This document shows, piece by piece, positions 45,789-55,923 of a stretch of DNA of 64,000 nt. Location: the NCBI RefSeq assembly GCF_018219155.1, contig NZ_CP056123.1, forward strand, positions 620,001 through 684,000, written 5' to 3'. A model generated the notes under the pieces. It saw nothing but the letters and a program-made list of their open reading frames with translations, was not told the origin of the DNA and ran no database searches. This DNA comes from Moritella sp. 24. GTDB taxonomy: Bacteria; Pseudomonadota; Gammaproteobacteria; Enterobacterales; Moritellaceae. Every line of letters starts with the position of its first letter. Position 1 is the first letter of the stretch. A program made the translations under genes and the position numbers.

Positions 45789-46139
45789 TTAGACTAATTT
45801 AGATATTTCACTATCAAATAAGTTTTTCATTAAACCCGTAAACTCTTCGATAAATTCCATCTGCTGGTTACTTGGCGAAACGTCCCAAACACTTGACAAT
45901 ACTTCTTCTAAATCCCCAACAATAGCATCGATTTCGCGGATAATAACAAAACGATGTTTTTCTGTGAGTTGTTTATGTTGATTACAAACTGCCATGGTAT
46001 TACTCGCGATATGCTCTGAAAAGATATCTCCGATGGTGTCAGTAATAGACACTTTTTGCTGAGTGTGGTGTTCAAAAATAGCCAAGTTATTAGCCAAAAA
46101 GTGGATTAGCTGAATATAACCATCACTGTTTGTAATCAT
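45789..46139 (-). CDS. Uncharacterised cytoplasmic protein (DUF3802-like)
   Basis: A 116-residue soluble, mainly helical protein without signal peptide or membrane segment. Features include SDGYIQLIHFLANNLAIFE near the start, VCNQHKQLTEKHRFVIIREI, and QQMEFIEEFTGLMKNLFDSE near the end. The length and pattern recall DUF3802 proteins of marine gammaproteobacteria, though I am not sure of the match. No function known. Single gene, convergent with ilvIH. Confidence 0.6.
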   Translation of the reverse strand: MITNSDGYIQLIHFLANNLAIFEHHTQQKVSITDTIGDIFSEHIASNTMAVCNQHKQLTEKHRFVIIREIDAIVGDLEEVLSSVWDVSPSNQQMEFIEEFTGLMKNLFDSEISKLV

Positions 46140-46356
46140 AAGTATTTACCGATTTAAATATAAGGATGACATGCTATTGCACCGAATATAACTAACAATT
46201 TAAGGTGTTGTGGTTCTATTGGGGTATAAACATGTATAAGGCTTGATTATGCGCTGACCGTGTCGATAGGTAAAGTAGAACAGAAAATAAAGTGCTATTT
46301 TCTGTTCTATATTGGTCATTTATTTTTAGGTATTACGTGGTATTTAAGTCCCGCAG

Positions 46357-47130
46357 TTAATTGAATTTTGAGAAGTCTGGTTTGCGCTTTTGCATAAATG
46401 CGCTAACGGCTTCTTTTGATTCTTCACTTTCCAGCGCGGCAGAAAAGTGCTCGAGCTCAACATGGATAACTTTTTCTATTTGGCTAATTAGCTCAGCTTT
46501 CATTAGTTTTTTCGTGTTACGTAGTGATGCCGGTGCTTTTGCTGCTAATTTCAATGCGCTTTTTTCTGCCATCGCAAATAATTCGTCTGCGGGTAATACT
46601 TTATTCGCTAGACCAATCTCTAATGCTGTCTGAGCATCGAACTTATCGGCAAGTAGCATGAGTTCTGACGCGCGCTGATGGCCCGCTATACGTGGTAATA
46701 TAAGACTTGCTGCGTATTCTGGTACAGCAGCAAGGTCGGTAAACGGTAAGCGTAATACGGTGTTATCGGCAAGGTAAACTAAATCACAATGCATTAACAT
46801 TGTGGTTCCAATTCCCACTGCTGGCCCCGCTGCCGCAGCGATCACTGGCTTTGAAAAATGTAATAGTGCGAGCATGTACTGAACAAGAGGTTGGTCTTTA
46901 GAAAAATCCATGCCATTCATGAAATCAGCCATGTCATTACCAGCGCAAAAACAACTTTCTGAACCCCTCAATATCACCACTCTTACTGCTGGATTAGCAT
47001 CTGCTTGGCGAAAAGCATCGGCGAGTTCAGTATAAAAAGCACCATTGAATGCATTGAGCTTATCTAATCGATTAAGGGTTAAGGTTAATACACCTTGTTC
47101 ATTTAGTTGTGTTAGTAAATAAGTAGCCAT
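46357..47130 (-). CDS. Enoyl-CoA hydratase/isomerase (crotonase family)
   Basis: A 257-residue crotonase-fold protein. The oxyanion-hole segment CFCAGNDMADFMNG (~60-74) and AAAAGPAVGIGTTMLMHCDL (~98-117) are clear. The position of the usual first catalytic Glu reads PAVGIGTTMLMHCD, without the typical Glu, while TDLAAVPEYAASLILPR keeps the second Glu (PE). That pattern is common in isomerases (Delta3,Delta2-enoyl-CoA isomerase type). Reaction is therefore uncertain. Single gene with a GATGATAAAATGG start region. Confidence 0.88.
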   Translation of the reverse strand: MATYLLTQLNEQGVLTLTLNRLDKLNAFNGAFYTELADAFRQADANPAVRVVILRGSESCFCAGNDMADFMNGMDFSKDQPLVQYMLALLHFSKPVIAAAAGPAVGIGTTMLMHCDLVYLADNTVLRLPFTDLAAVPEYAASLILPRIAGHQRASELMLLADKFDAQTALEIGLANKVLPADELFAMAEKSALKLAAKAPASLRNTKKLMKAELISQIEKVIHVELEHFSAALESEESKEAVSAFMQKRKPDFSKFN

Positions 47131-47372
47131 TTTATCATCCTGATGATGGTTTTTTGAAACAACTATTTTGCCATGTAAAGCCTCTAATTTGAATGATAAA
47201 TGTTAATGTTAAGTGGTGCTTGTGTTAATGGCTTTTGGGTGTAGTGGTTATACATGCACTAAGATATTTGTTGTTATATAACTAAATGGAATAAAAAATC
47301 GTTATTTATTCTTTGTGGTTATCCTTAACAGTCGTTAACCTTTAGTTAATTCAGCACAGTGGAAGCCGTAAT

Positions 47373-49169
47373 ATGCTATTAAAGGAACTATCATCATTGA
47401 CAAGTCCATTGAGTGAAATGCAATTATCACAATTGCAATTAGCACTTAATGATTTGTCACCGACGCAAACTGCGTGGGTAAGTGGGTATTTGGCAGGGAT
47501 AAGTCAAGCATCTGGAGGTCAAGTACAGACGCAGGGAGCCGTTGCGCAACCTGGTCAACGTTTGACTATTTTATTTGGTTCACAAACCGGTAATGCCAAA
47601 GGTGTTGCTGAAGAGCTTTATGAGCAAGCGCAAGCGCAAGGTATCGCCGCTCGACTTGTGAACATGGCTGATTATAAAGCCAAGGAACTTAAAACAGAAT
47701 CACACTTGCTGATTGTCGCAAGTACGAATGGTGAAGGCGAAGCGCCTGATGATGCTATTACTTTCCATGAATTTTTAGCCTCTAAAAAAGCACCTAAAGT
47801 ACCAGAGCTAAAATACAGCGTATGTGCATTAGGTGATTCTAGTTATGAATTTTATTGTCAGACTGGCTTAGAGTTTGATGAACGTTTAGCTGCTCTAGGC
47901 GGCGAAGCTGTTGTTGCTCGCGCTGATTGTGATGTTGATTATGATGATGCAGTAACAGCATGGAGTGAATTAGCGCTTGCAGCTGTAAAAGCTACGCTAA
48001 AAGAAGCGACGTCAGCCGCTGCACCCATTGCAGCTGTCGCAACTAACCATGTCGCTAATACGTATTCAAAAAAGAACCCATTTAAAACAGAATTACTCGT
48101 GAATCAAAAGATCACGGGTCGTTTCTCAAGTAAAGACATCCGTCATTTTGAGATAGCATTAGAAGATTCAGGCATTACTTACCAAGCAGGTGATGCATTA
48201 GGGATCTGGTTTAAAAATGATCCTGTTCTAGTTGATGCAATTTTAGATCAGTTAGAACTCGATGGTGCTGAAATCGTGACGGTGGCTAACGAAACAGAAA
48301 GTTTACGTGAAGCATTGATTAATCGTTTTGAGTTAACACAGAGTTACCCAAGTTTTATTCAAGCATATGCTGAGCTGTCAGGTTCGAAAAAATTAGCTAA
48401 ATTACTCGATGATAAAGCAGCGCTGCGTAACTATTGTTATGGACGCCAAATCTTAGATGTCATTGATGAAAAGAAAGCAAAATTAACGGCAGAACAACTG
48501 CTGAGTGGTTTACGTAAATTAACCCCTCGTCTTTATTCTATCGCATCAAGTCCGAATGAAGCGGAGGGTGAAGTTCATTTAACTGTTGCAGTTGTTGATT
48601 ATCAGCAAGGTGGTGAGCAACGTATTGGTGGTGCTTCTGGCTTCCTTCAACGACTTGAAGAAGGCGCTGAAGTTGAAGTCTTTGTTGAGCATAACGATAA
48701 TTTCCGTTTACCAAGTAATGATGAAACACCAGTGATCATGATTGGTCCTGGTACTGGTATTGCGCCATTCCGTGCGTTTGTTCAGGAACGAGATGTTCGA
48801 GAAGCGTCTGGTAGCAACTGGTTGTTCTTTGGTAACCAGCACTTTACAGATGATTTCTTATATCAAACTGAATGGCAAGACTATCTAAAATCGGGTGTGC
48901 TGACCAAGATGGATGTAGCCTTCTCTCGCGATCAAGCAGAGAAAGTATATGTGCAAGATCGCTTACGTGAGAATGCGATTGAAGTATATCGTTGGTTAGA
49001 ACAAGGTGCCCATGTCTATGTTTGCGGTGATGGCGACAGAATGGCGAAAGATGTGAACGAAGCATTAATCGAAATTGTAGCAGAGCAAGGTAAATTAGCG
49101 CGCAGTGAAGCTGAAGAGTATGTAGCTGAACTACGTCGAAATAAACGTTATCAGAGGGATGTTTACTGA
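47373..49169 (+). CDS. cysJ: Sulfite reductase [NADPH] flavoprotein alpha subunit
   Basis: A 598-residue diflavin reductase. A flavodoxin domain (FMN) spans residues ~62-210 ([30 protein letters not shown]). The FAD-binding region has [14 protein letters not shown], and the NADPH part [20 protein letters not shown] and [10 protein letters not shown]. Delivers electrons to CysI for sulfite to sulfide. Length matches E. coli CysJ (599). It overlaps cysI by one base. Confidence 0.97.
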   Translation: MLLKELSSLTSPLSEMQLSQLQLALNDLSPTQTAWVSGYLAGISQASGGQVQTQGAVAQPGQRLTILFGSQTGNAKGVAEELYEQAQAQGIAARLVNMADYKAKELKTESHLLIVASTNGEGEAPDDAITFHEFLASKKAPKVPELKYSVCALGDSSYEFYCQTGLEFDERLAALGGEAVVARADCDVDYDDAVTAWSELALAAVKATLKEATSAAAPIAAVATNHVANTYSKKNPFKTELLVNQKITGRFSSKDIRHFEIALEDSGITYQAGDALGIWFKNDPVLVDAILDQLELDGAEIVTVANETESLREALINRFELTQSYPSFIQAYAELSGSKKLAKLLDDKAALRNYCYGRQILDVIDEKKAKLTAEQLLSGLRKLTPRLYSIASSPNEAEGEVHLTVAVVDYQQGGEQRIGGASGFLQRLEEGAEVEVFVEHNDNFRLPSNDETPVIMIGPGTGIAPFRAFVQERDVREASGSNWLFFGNQHFTDDFLYQTEWQDYLKSGVLTKMDVAFSRDQAEKVYVQDRLRENAIEVYRWLEQGAHVYVCGDGDRMAKDVNEALIEIVAEQGKLARSEAEEYVAELRRNKRYQRDVY

Positions 49170-50857
49170 TGAGCGACAAGAAATTAGCGGTTAACGAACG
49201 CATCAAAACGGAAAGTAATTTATTACGTGGCACCATTGCTGAAGGTCTTGCAAATCAAATCACTGGCGGACTGTCAGATGATGATATGCAATTAACAAAA
49301 TTCCACGGTTTTTATCAACAAGATGATCGTGATATTCGTGCCGAACGTCAGAAACAAAAATTAGAACCTCGCCATAGTTTCATGCTACGAGCACGTGTTC
49401 CAGGTGGTATTTGCACGCCTGAGCAATGGCTAGAGATAGATCGTATTGCCAGTGACCTGACTATTTATGGCAGCATTCGTCTAACGACGCGTCAAACGTT
49501 CCAGTATCACGGCATTTTGAAACCACAGGTGAAACCACTCATTCAAGCATTAGGCTCGGTTAACCTTGATTCTATTGCCGCGTGTGGTGATGTGAACCGT
49601 AATGTAATGTGTACGCCAAATCCAGTTGAATCAGAATTGCATCAAGAAGCTTATGCATGGGCAATTCGTTTAAGTGATGATTTATTACCAAACACGAATG
49701 CGTATGCAGAGTTATGGCTAGATGGCGAAAAAGTAACAAGTAATGAAGTTGAACCTATGTATGGGCCAACTTACTTACCCCGTAAATTTAAAATTGCAGT
49801 GGCTATCCCACCACACAATGATGTGGATATTCATGCCAATGATTTAAACTTTGTTGCAGTTGGTGATAACGGTAAATTAGCTGGTTTTAATGTATTAGTT
49901 GGCGGCGGCATGGGTACAACGCATGGCGACGTAAATACCTTCCCTCGTTTAGCGGATGACTTAGGTTTTGTTAAACCCGAAGACGCTGTTGAAATCGCGA
50001 AAGCGGTACTGACAGTACAGCGCGACTGGGGTTGTCGTACTGACCGTAAACGAGCGCGTTTGAAATACACAATGGAAGACAACGGCGTTGATAAATTCCG
50101 CGCTGAAGTTGAACTACGCTCAGGTATCAAATTTGAAACGCCAAAAGCAATCGAATTTACCACGCGTGGTGATCGTTTTGGTTGGATCAAAGGCGTTGAT
50201 AATAAATGGCATTTAACCCTGTTCATTGAAAATGGCCGTATTGTTGACACTGAAACACACCCGATTAAAACAGGTTTAGTTGAAATTGCTAAGATCCACA
50301 ATGGTGATTTTAGAATGACAGCAAACCAAAACTTAATCATTGCAGGTGTTGCAGAGCAAGATAAAGAACAAATAGAGCGTCTTGCACGCTTATATGGTCT
50401 GTATTCTGATGAGTTAAGCCAACAGCGTTTAAACTCCATGGCGTGTGTTGCACTACCTACATGTGCGTTAGCTATGGCTGAAGCAGAGCGTTATTTACCA
50501 TCATTAGTGACGAAAGTTGAAGGTTTACTGGCGAAACATAGTATTCCAGAAGAGCATTTTGTGATGCGAATGACGGGTTGTCCAAATGGTTGTGGCCGTC
50601 CATTCCTAGCGGAAGTTGGTTTTGTTGGTAAGGGCCCAGGTAAATACAATATGTATTTGGGTGCGAAAAACAACGGCATGCGTTTAAACAAAATGTATCG
50701 TGAGAATATCGGTGAAACTGAGATCTTAACGATTCTAGATGAATTAATTGCAGCGTGGGCAACAAGTGGACTACCAGACGAACGTTTTGGTGATTTCGTT
50801 GTACGCAGTGAAGTGATTAAACCTGTCATTATTGCGTCGAGAGATTTTCATGGCTAA
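49169..50857 (+). CDS. cysI: Sulfite reductase hemoprotein beta subunit
   Basis: A 562-residue siroheme/4Fe-4S enzyme. The cluster and siroheme cysteines are in [20 protein letters not shown] and [19 protein letters not shown] (C-x5-C and C-x3-C). [13 protein letters not shown] and an N-half CxxxNRNV-like segment ([10 protein letters not shown]) are also conserved. It carries out the six-electron reduction of sulfite. Length close to E. coli CysI (570). It overlaps cysH by 8 bases. Confidence 0.97.
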   Translation: MSDKKLAVNERIKTESNLLRGTIAEGLANQITGGLSDDDMQLTKFHGFYQQDDRDIRAERQKQKLEPRHSFMLRARVPGGICTPEQWLEIDRIASDLTIYGSIRLTTRQTFQYHGILKPQVKPLIQALGSVNLDSIAACGDVNRNVMCTPNPVESELHQEAYAWAIRLSDDLLPNTNAYAELWLDGEKVTSNEVEPMYGPTYLPRKFKIAVAIPPHNDVDIHANDLNFVAVGDNGKLAGFNVLVGGGMGTTHGDVNTFPRLADDLGFVKPEDAVEIAKAVLTVQRDWGCRTDRKRARLKYTMEDNGVDKFRAEVELRSGIKFETPKAIEFTTRGDRFGWIKGVDNKWHLTLFIENGRIVDTETHPIKTGLVEIAKIHNGDFRMTANQNLIIAGVAEQDKEQIERLARLYGLYSDELSQQRLNSMACVALPTCALAMAEAERYLPSLVTKVEGLLAKHSIPEEHFVMRMTGCPNGCGRPFLAEVGFVGKGPGKYNMYLGAKNNGMRLNKMYRENIGETEILTILDELIAAWATSGLPDERFGDFVVRSEVIKPVIIASRDFHG

Positions 50858-51611
50858 ATTGAACCTAGATGAATTATTAACGTTAGATAAAGCGAGCCAG
50901 AAAGCAGCTTTAGCTGTGGTTAATGCTCAGCTAGAGGAAATGACTGCGCAGCAACGTGTCGATTGGGCGGTAACCGAACTTGGCGATAAATTAGTATTAT
51001 CATCAAGTTTTGGTATCCAAGCAGCGGTTTGTTTGCATTTATTAACGCAGTTTAAGCCTGATATTCCGGTGATTCTAACGGATACTGGGTATTTATTTCC
51101 TGAGACTTATCAGTTTATTGATGAGTTAACGCAGCAGCTTAGCCTTAACTTGAAAATATATACCGCACCACAGTCACCTGCGTGGCAAGAGTCTCGTTAC
51201 GGTAAATTGTGGGAGCAGGGTGTTGAAGGTATAACGCAATATAACTTGCTTAATAAAGTAGAGCCGATGAAACGCGCGCTAAAAGAATTGAATGCGCAAG
51301 TATGGTTTTCCGGATTACGCCGCAGTCAGTCATCAAGTCGTGAAGCATTACCGGTTTTATCCATTCAAAATGGCTGTTTTAAATTTTTGCCTATTATTGA
51401 TTGGACGAATAAAGACATTCATTATTATCTCAAAGATAACGAGTTGAATTATCATCCGTTATGGGAACAAAATTATGTTTCTGTTGGCGATGTGCAAACA
51501 TCTCAGCCATTACAAGCAGGCATGTCGGAAGAAGAAACACGCTTCTTTGGCTTGAAGCGTGAGTGTGGTTTACATGAAGACAATGATGAAGTCGGTGGCA
51601 GTGGTATTTAA
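50850..51611 (+). CDS. cysH: Phosphoadenylyl-sulfate (PAPS) reductase
   Basis: A 253-residue thioredoxin-dependent PAPS reductase, producing sulfite from [29 protein letters not shown], and [19 protein letters not shown] are family signatures. The catalytic Cys lies in [13 protein letters not shown] near the C-terminus. There is no second Cys pair for an iron-sulfur cluster, so this is the enteric PAPS type rather than the APS type. ATG 50850 is preferred over 50832 (GAGAGA at good spacing). Completes cysJIH as in E. coli. Confidence 0.95.
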   Translation: MAKLNLDELLTLDKASQKAALAVVNAQLEEMTAQQRVDWAVTELGDKLVLSSSFGIQAAVCLHLLTQFKPDIPVILTDTGYLFPETYQFIDELTQQLSLNLKIYTAPQSPAWQESRYGKLWEQGVEGITQYNLLNKVEPMKRALKELNAQVWFSGLRRSQSSSREALPVLSIQNGCFKFLPIIDWTNKDIHYYLKDNELNYHPLWEQNYVSVGDVQTSQPLQAGMSEEETRFFGLKRECGLHEDNDEVGGSGI

Positions 51612-51658
51612 CCGTTAATCTGCTGTAGCGATTTTTGACTTTCAATCGTTACGTTAAT

Positions 51659-51695
51659 AAAGCTTAGTTCTGATACGTTGGAACTAAGCTTTTTG
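51659..51695 (+). terminator. Intrinsic terminator of cysJIH
   Basis: AAAGCTTAGTTC pairs with GAACTAAGCTTTTT around ~10 bases. It overlaps the last codons and stop of the convergent coiled-coil gene. Confidence 0.88.
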
Positions 51696-52082
51696 CCATT
51701 CAGGAATAGCGTTATCAATCGGCGCTGCTTCTGGTGTTGGCTGTGTCTCTTTTGTTTCATCTTCTGATGACGATTTTTTGGCTTCATCTAATTCTTTTTG
51801 CAACTCTTCTACTTTTTTCTTGGTTTTATCCCAGCCTGCCTCTGCACCTTGTTTTAAGGATTCAAGCCATTCATCGCTGTTATCCGCACTATCTTCTAAT
51901 AGCTCATCCGTTTTACTTTTCGCGGCTTCCATTGCTTTTTCTGTTGCTTCTTTGGTTTTATTCCATGCTTCTCCCATTGCGTCTTTAGAAGCATCCCATG
52001 CGTCATCTGCGCTGTTTGCTTGAGCTGCAAATGTCGAAAAGCAACTTGCTAGGCTGATTATTAAAATGGAAATTTTTTTCAT
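51684..52082 (-). CDS. Secreted charged coiled-coil protein of unknown function
   Basis: A 132-residue exported protein with a signal peptide ending AQA-NSA. The mature part is almost wholly helical and highly charged: DAWDASKDAMGEAWNKTK, ATEKAMEAAKSK and KKKVEELQKELDEAKKSS are amphipathic repeats with Trp every ~11-18 residues. A Pro/acidic tail follows. No known domain. Start ATG 52082 has AGCGAG five bases ahead; GTG 52088 and ATG 52085 are alternatives. The stop lies within the cysJIH terminator. Confidence 0.72.
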   Translation of the reverse strand: MKKISILIISLASCFSTFAAQANSADDAWDASKDAMGEAWNKTKEATEKAMEAAKSKTDELLEDSADNSDEWLESLKQGAEAGWDKTKKKVEELQKELDEAKKSSSEDETKETQPTPEAAPIDNAIPEWQKA

Positions 52083-52218
52083 CATCACTCGCTTATTCTT
52101 TAAATAGGATAACTAATATAAATAGAATCGTTAATACTGTTAAATTGTAACAAATATTGCATCAATACGGCATCCCCCAATGGGTATAAGGGCATGCTTG
52201 TTGCTGCTAGGATGAATG

Positions 52219-52659
52219 TTACATGTGTAGCCGTTGTGCTATCGCATCTATTTGGTATTTAGCGATAATGATCAACAATATGGTTGTGAAGGCGAGTACT
52301 GTTCCACATATACCTGCTATTTTACCCTGTAGCCACGTCAGCATACCTATTGCGATAATAAAGAGAAATAGGGCGATACTCGCAGAGGTTGTTCCGATCG
52401 CACGTACTTGGCTGATTTGTTCTAATACTGCTGGGGAGAACGTCGTGATCGTTGCGACCTCAATACTGAGGCGAACATCAATATATAGCGCGACAACGAA
52501 TAATAACGACGTGAGTGTGAACATTAAAAGTGTAATCGTACTATAGATACTTTTACGTTGATGTCGTAAAATTTGCGCTGCAATAGATAAAGAGAAACCA
52601 GCCATTAAACCACTGATAAAAGAAACTTGATTAGTCTGCAGTTCGAGGATCTCATTCAT
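52219..52659 (-). CDS. Small four-helix membrane protein, unknown function
   Basis: A 146-residue inner-membrane protein with four hydrophobic segments (approx. residues 14-32, 40-62, 91-110, 114-135). No family recognised. A charged loop lies between the second and third segments (YIDVRLSIEVATITTFSPAV). No clear operon partner. A related name cannot be given. Confidence 0.65.
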   Translation of the reverse strand: MNEILELQTNQVSFISGLMAGFSLSIAAQILRHQRKSIYSTITLLMFTLTSLLFVVALYIDVRLSIEVATITTFSPAVLEQISQVRAIGTTSASIALFLFIIAIGMLTWLQGKIAGICGTVLAFTTILLIIIAKYQIDAIAQRLHM

Positions 52660-52725
52660 AGGTGTACACCGCTAATGGATTTTTTAAGAAGGTGATATTG
52701 ACGTTATATTAGTATGTTAGCTACA

Positions 52726-52752
52726 AAAAAGCCAAGTACGAGACTTGGCTTT
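52726..52752 (-). terminator. Intrinsic terminator of pepD
   Basis: On the minus strand AAAGCCAAGT and ACTTGGCTTTTTT flank a five-base loop. It lies about 60 bases after the pepD stop. Confidence 0.87.
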
Positions 52753-52809
52753 GTGATAACGGTTCGAAGACTCAACGTAAATGAGTTAATCGATATAGCG
52801 TGTTTTAGC

Positions 52810-54267
52810 TTACTTAGCTGGGATCGCTTTTAAGATCGCAAGTAAGTATTTCCAGAACATGCCAACTGTTTCGATGTTCACTTTCTCATCTGGAGAATGT
52901 GGGAAACAGATTGTTGGGCCAAATGATGCCATGTCCATGGTTGGGTATGAAGTTTTGAATAAACCACATTCTAGACCAGCATGGATAACCATGATTTTTG
53001 GTACAGAACCAAACTCTTTTTCATATACGTCACGCATGATCTGCATCACTGGTGAAGTTGTGTCTGGTTTCCAACCTGGGTAAGCACCATCAAATTTTAC
53101 GTCGGCACCCGCAAGTTCAAATACCGATGCAATAATTTCTTGTGCATCAAGACGGCAAGAGTCAGCTAAAGAACGGATCAAGCATTGAATATGTACCGTT
53201 TTACCGCGTGATTGAATAACACCAAGGTTAGATGATGTTTCAACTACGCCCTCGATTTCATCACTCATGCGCATTACACCATTGAAGACACCGTTAAGTG
53301 CTGCAACAAGGCGAGTTTGGCAATCTTGAGTCATCACTGTTGGTTCATTTGGAACTGGGAACAGTGAGATTGAGAAATCAGGTTCTGTCGCTGTAAGCTC
53401 TTTTTTAATTGTTTTAGCAAAGAATTCTAAACATGCTTTAAACTCTTCACGTTGTGCTGGTGCAACAGTAATAACTGCAAAAGCTTCACGTGGAATTGCG
53501 TTACGTAGTGAGCCACCATTAATCTCAACAAGGCGAACACCCATATCGCGACCAGCTTCTTTTAAGAAACGAGCCAGTAGTTTGTTCGCATTACCGCGAC
53601 CAAGGTGAATATCAACACCAGAGTGACCGCCTCTTAGGCCAGAAATAGATATTTCAAATGTTTGGTGATCTGTTGGTGTGTCTTCGCGCTCGATAGGGAA
53701 AGACACTGTGGCATCGATACCGCCAGCACAACCCATGTAAACTTCGCCTTCGTCTTCTGAATCCGTGTTTAGTAGGATCTCACCTTCTAACCAACCCGCT
53801 TCAAGACCAAATGCGCCAGTCATACCTGCTTCTTCATCGATAGTCACTAGTACTTCTAGTGGACCATGCTCGATATCGTCTGAGAAAATAACAGCTAGAC
53901 TTGCAGCAAGACCAATACCGTTATCGGCACCAAGTGTTGTACCGCGTGCAGTTACCCACTCGCCATCAACATAAGCATCGATTGGATCTGTAATAAAGTC
54001 ATGCTCGGTATCTGAATTTTTTTGTGGAACCATGTCCATGTGTGCTTGTAGAACGACACCTTTACGGTCTTCCATGCCTGCGGTTGCAGCTTTGCGTAAG
54101 ATGAGGTTACCAACGTTATCTTCTTTACATTCAACGTTGTGATCTTTTGCTAATTGTTGGATCCACGCTGATACTTTTTCTTCGTGTTTTGAAGGGCGTG
54201 GGTTTGCACACATTTGCTCAAAAATATTCCAAACAACTTGCGGTTCTAAATTACTTAAATTTGCCAC
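52810..54267 (-). CDS. pepD: Cytosol nonspecific dipeptidase (aminoacyl-histidine dipeptidase)
   Basis: A 485-residue M20-family Zn dipeptidase. Ligand motifs: VVLQAHMDMVPQ (His), GTTLGADNGIGLA (bridging Asp), DEEAGMTGAFGL (Glu pair), and a late AGLECGLF with another Glu. Cleaves Xaa-His and other dipeptides in the cytoplasm. Length equals E. coli PepD (485). The upstream region has GAGC just before the start (AAGGAGCTACC). Confidence 0.95.
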   Translation of the reverse strand: MANLSNLEPQVVWNIFEQMCANPRPSKHEEKVSAWIQQLAKDHNVECKEDNVGNLILRKAATAGMEDRKGVVLQAHMDMVPQKNSDTEHDFITDPIDAYVDGEWVTARGTTLGADNGIGLAASLAVIFSDDIEHGPLEVLVTIDEEAGMTGAFGLEAGWLEGEILLNTDSEDEGEVYMGCAGGIDATVSFPIEREDTPTDHQTFEISISGLRGGHSGVDIHLGRGNANKLLARFLKEAGRDMGVRLVEINGGSLRNAIPREAFAVITVAPAQREEFKACLEFFAKTIKKELTATEPDFSISLFPVPNEPTVMTQDCQTRLVAALNGVFNGVMRMSDEIEGVVETSSNLGVIQSRGKTVHIQCLIRSLADSCRLDAQEIIASVFELAGADVKFDGAYPGWKPDTTSPVMQIMRDVYEKEFGSVPKIMVIHAGLECGLFKTSYPTMDMASFGPTICFPHSPDEKVNIETVGMFWKYLLAILKAIPAK

Positions 54268-54591
54268 TTGGTAGCTCCTTAATTGGAATTAGTTATTATA
54301 TTTAGCATGATACAAAGGATGTTCTAGTTTTTTAAGATAGTAAAGAGGAATGTTCCAAAGATACAGTGCTAATATATGGTTATGCGATACTGTAAACAAG
54401 TTTCACTATATCGGTACTCAATAAGGAGTAAATAGTGGTCAATAACTTGTCCTGAGAGTCAAGTGCTGGTATCTTTACGGGTTACAAATTGAGTGTACAA
54501 TATTCAGTGTTTTTGTACGTAAACCCTTCGTTGATGATTTTAAATAGCTATGCCTTAGTTTGTTCGCTAAGTGTATATAGAGGTTGGTTAA
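54268..54591. other. Intergenic region between pepD and gpt
   Basis: A 324-base divergent region. A candidate gpt promoter (TTTACG at 54474-54479, 16 bases, TACAAT at 54496-54501) is visible. A weak PurR-like segment (54517-54532, 10 of 16 positions) follows and is not convincing. No ORF supported. Confidence 0.45.
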
Positions 54592-55053
54592 ATGAGTGAT
54601 AAATTTATAGTATCTTGGGATGATTTACAGCGTGATACGCGTAAACTTGCTCGTAAGCTTCTTCCTGCGACACAATGGAAAGGTATTATTGCGGTTAGCC
54701 GTGGTGGTCTAGTACCTTCAGCAATTCTTGCTCGTGAGCTAGATTTGCGTCATGTTGATACTGTATGTATCTCAAGCTACGACCACGATCATCAGCGTGA
54801 TATGACAGTACTAAAATCAGCACCGGGTGACGGTGAAGGCTTTATTATTATTGATGATTTAGTTGATAGTGGTGAGACAGCGAAGAAAATTCGCCAAATG
54901 TACCCTAAAGGTAAATTCGTTACTGTATATGCTAAGCCACTTGGCGAGCCTCTAGTAGACGATTTTGTTACTGCGATTAGCCAAGATACTTGGATTGAAT
55001 TACCTTGGGATATGGCTATTGAATTTGTAGATCCAATCTGCAAACAAGGTTAA
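54592..55053 (+). CDS. gpt: Xanthine-guanine phosphoribosyltransferase
   Basis: A 153-residue purine salvage enzyme. [19 protein letters not shown] and [17 protein letters not shown] (PRPP-binding) match E. coli Gpt closely, as do ISSYDHDHQ and [11 protein letters not shown]. Converts guanine and xanthine to nucleotides. In E. coli gpt also lies near crl and proBA, as here. Confidence 0.97.
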   Translation: MSDKFIVSWDDLQRDTRKLARKLLPATQWKGIIAVSRGGLVPSAILARELDLRHVDTVCISSYDHDHQRDMTVLKSAPGDGEGFIIIDDLVDSGETAKKIRQMYPKGKFVTVYAKPLGEPLVDDFVTAISQDTWIELPWDMAIEFVDPICKQG

Positions 55054-55062
55054 TTAACATAT

Positions 55063-55090
55063 CGAGAATGCACTTCAGCTTGTGTTCTCG
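55063..55090 (+). terminator. Weak hairpin after gpt
   Basis: CGAGAA pairs with TTCTCG, with further CAC/GTG pairing inside a bulge. Only a short T-rich tail follows. Confidence 0.4.
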
Positions 55091-55235
55091 TTATTAAACA
55101 GCGTTGTAAATTATAACGCTGTCATTTCTTGATATTATATTCTGCAAAATAGTACTATTTCAGTTTTATTATTTGACCAAATTTGATTGTTAGCTATGCT
55201 TAACAGTTATTCCTGACATTTATAGTGACTCATCT

Positions 55236-55280
55236 ATACCAATTTACAATAAATAGAGCGTTTATTTAATGCGTTGGTAT
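55236..55280. repeat. 45-bp inverted intergenic element (ATACCAA...TTGGTAT)
   Basis: ATACCAA (55236-55242) and TTGGTAT (55274-55280) delimit a 45-base segment, with an internal AATAAA/TTTATT pairing and a GCG near the right arm. It lies between gpt and crl. Same ends and same length as the element at 43195-43239. Confidence 0.65.
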
Positions 55281-55324
55281 TACCGCTTTTAATTCGTAAC
55301 TACAAGCAAATAAGAGAAATCATT

Positions 55325-55735
55325 ATGCCAATACCGAATGATCCAAATCTGATCTATTTCCGTAAACGAATTCGTATTTTAAATGCACTTGGTCCTTATT
55401 TAAGAGAAAACAATTGCCAGCCTACGTCCTTTTATTTTGATTGCTTTAGTATTTGTATTGACGCAAATATTGAACCTGAAGAGCGTGAATTTCATGGTTG
55501 GTGGTTAGAGATGGAATTGGTCAATGAAACATTCGAGTATCATTATCAATTTGGTGTTTATAATAAAGCGGGTAATTGGGTGGAAAAACCCATACCAAAA
55601 CAGTATCAGCACGATGTGACAAAAACGCTCAATCAATTTTATGAAAAGTTATCAATTTGTTTAACTGAGCAGCTAAAATTCAACCTTAAACCGTCCTCTA
55701 TTCTAGCTAAAACCTTGGTTTTATCTGCCGCTTAA
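55325..55735 (+). CDS. crl: Sigma factor-binding protein Crl
   Basis: A 136-residue protein that promotes sigma-S holoenzyme assembly in enterics. It aligns along its length with E. coli Crl: LGPYLRENNCQ, FYFDCFSICIDAN, EPEEREFHGWWLEMEL and YHYQFGVYNKAGNWVEKP. The start is ATG 55325 after AAGAGAAATCATT; the longer frame to 55274 is not supported. Location between gpt and proB agrees with E. coli order. Confidence 0.93.
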   Translation: MPIPNDPNLIYFRKRIRILNALGPYLRENNCQPTSFYFDCFSICIDANIEPEEREFHGWWLEMELVNETFEYHYQFGVYNKAGNWVEKPIPKQYQHDVTKTLNQFYEKLSICLTEQLKFNLKPSSILAKTLVLSAA

Positions 55736-55923
55736 TGTAATGCCTTAGTACTTTATTTTTAGTTAACTCTGCTTGATCCTACGGTTTGGTAACAAATGTA
55801 ACGTTGGATCGAGTAAAAGTGCAGTGTTTCGCTGTACTTTCCCCGCCTATCAAGCTTTCCCTATTGTATAAATTCAATTCTCAGGTCAAAATACTTGTTA
55901 AGTAAGTAACGAGAATGAGTTAA

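Noticed and set aside
49831-50439. Long minus-strand ORF of 202 codons opposite cysI
   Set aside because: It lies wholly inside a highly conserved gene and has low-complexity composition; treated as a shadow.
54517-54532. PurR-box-like sequence before gpt
   Set aside because: Only 10 of 16 positions match and the centre is wrong, so it is not called.
55274-55324. Longer N-terminus of Crl
   Set aside because: It overlaps the repeat element at 55236-55280 and lacks homology to Crl.
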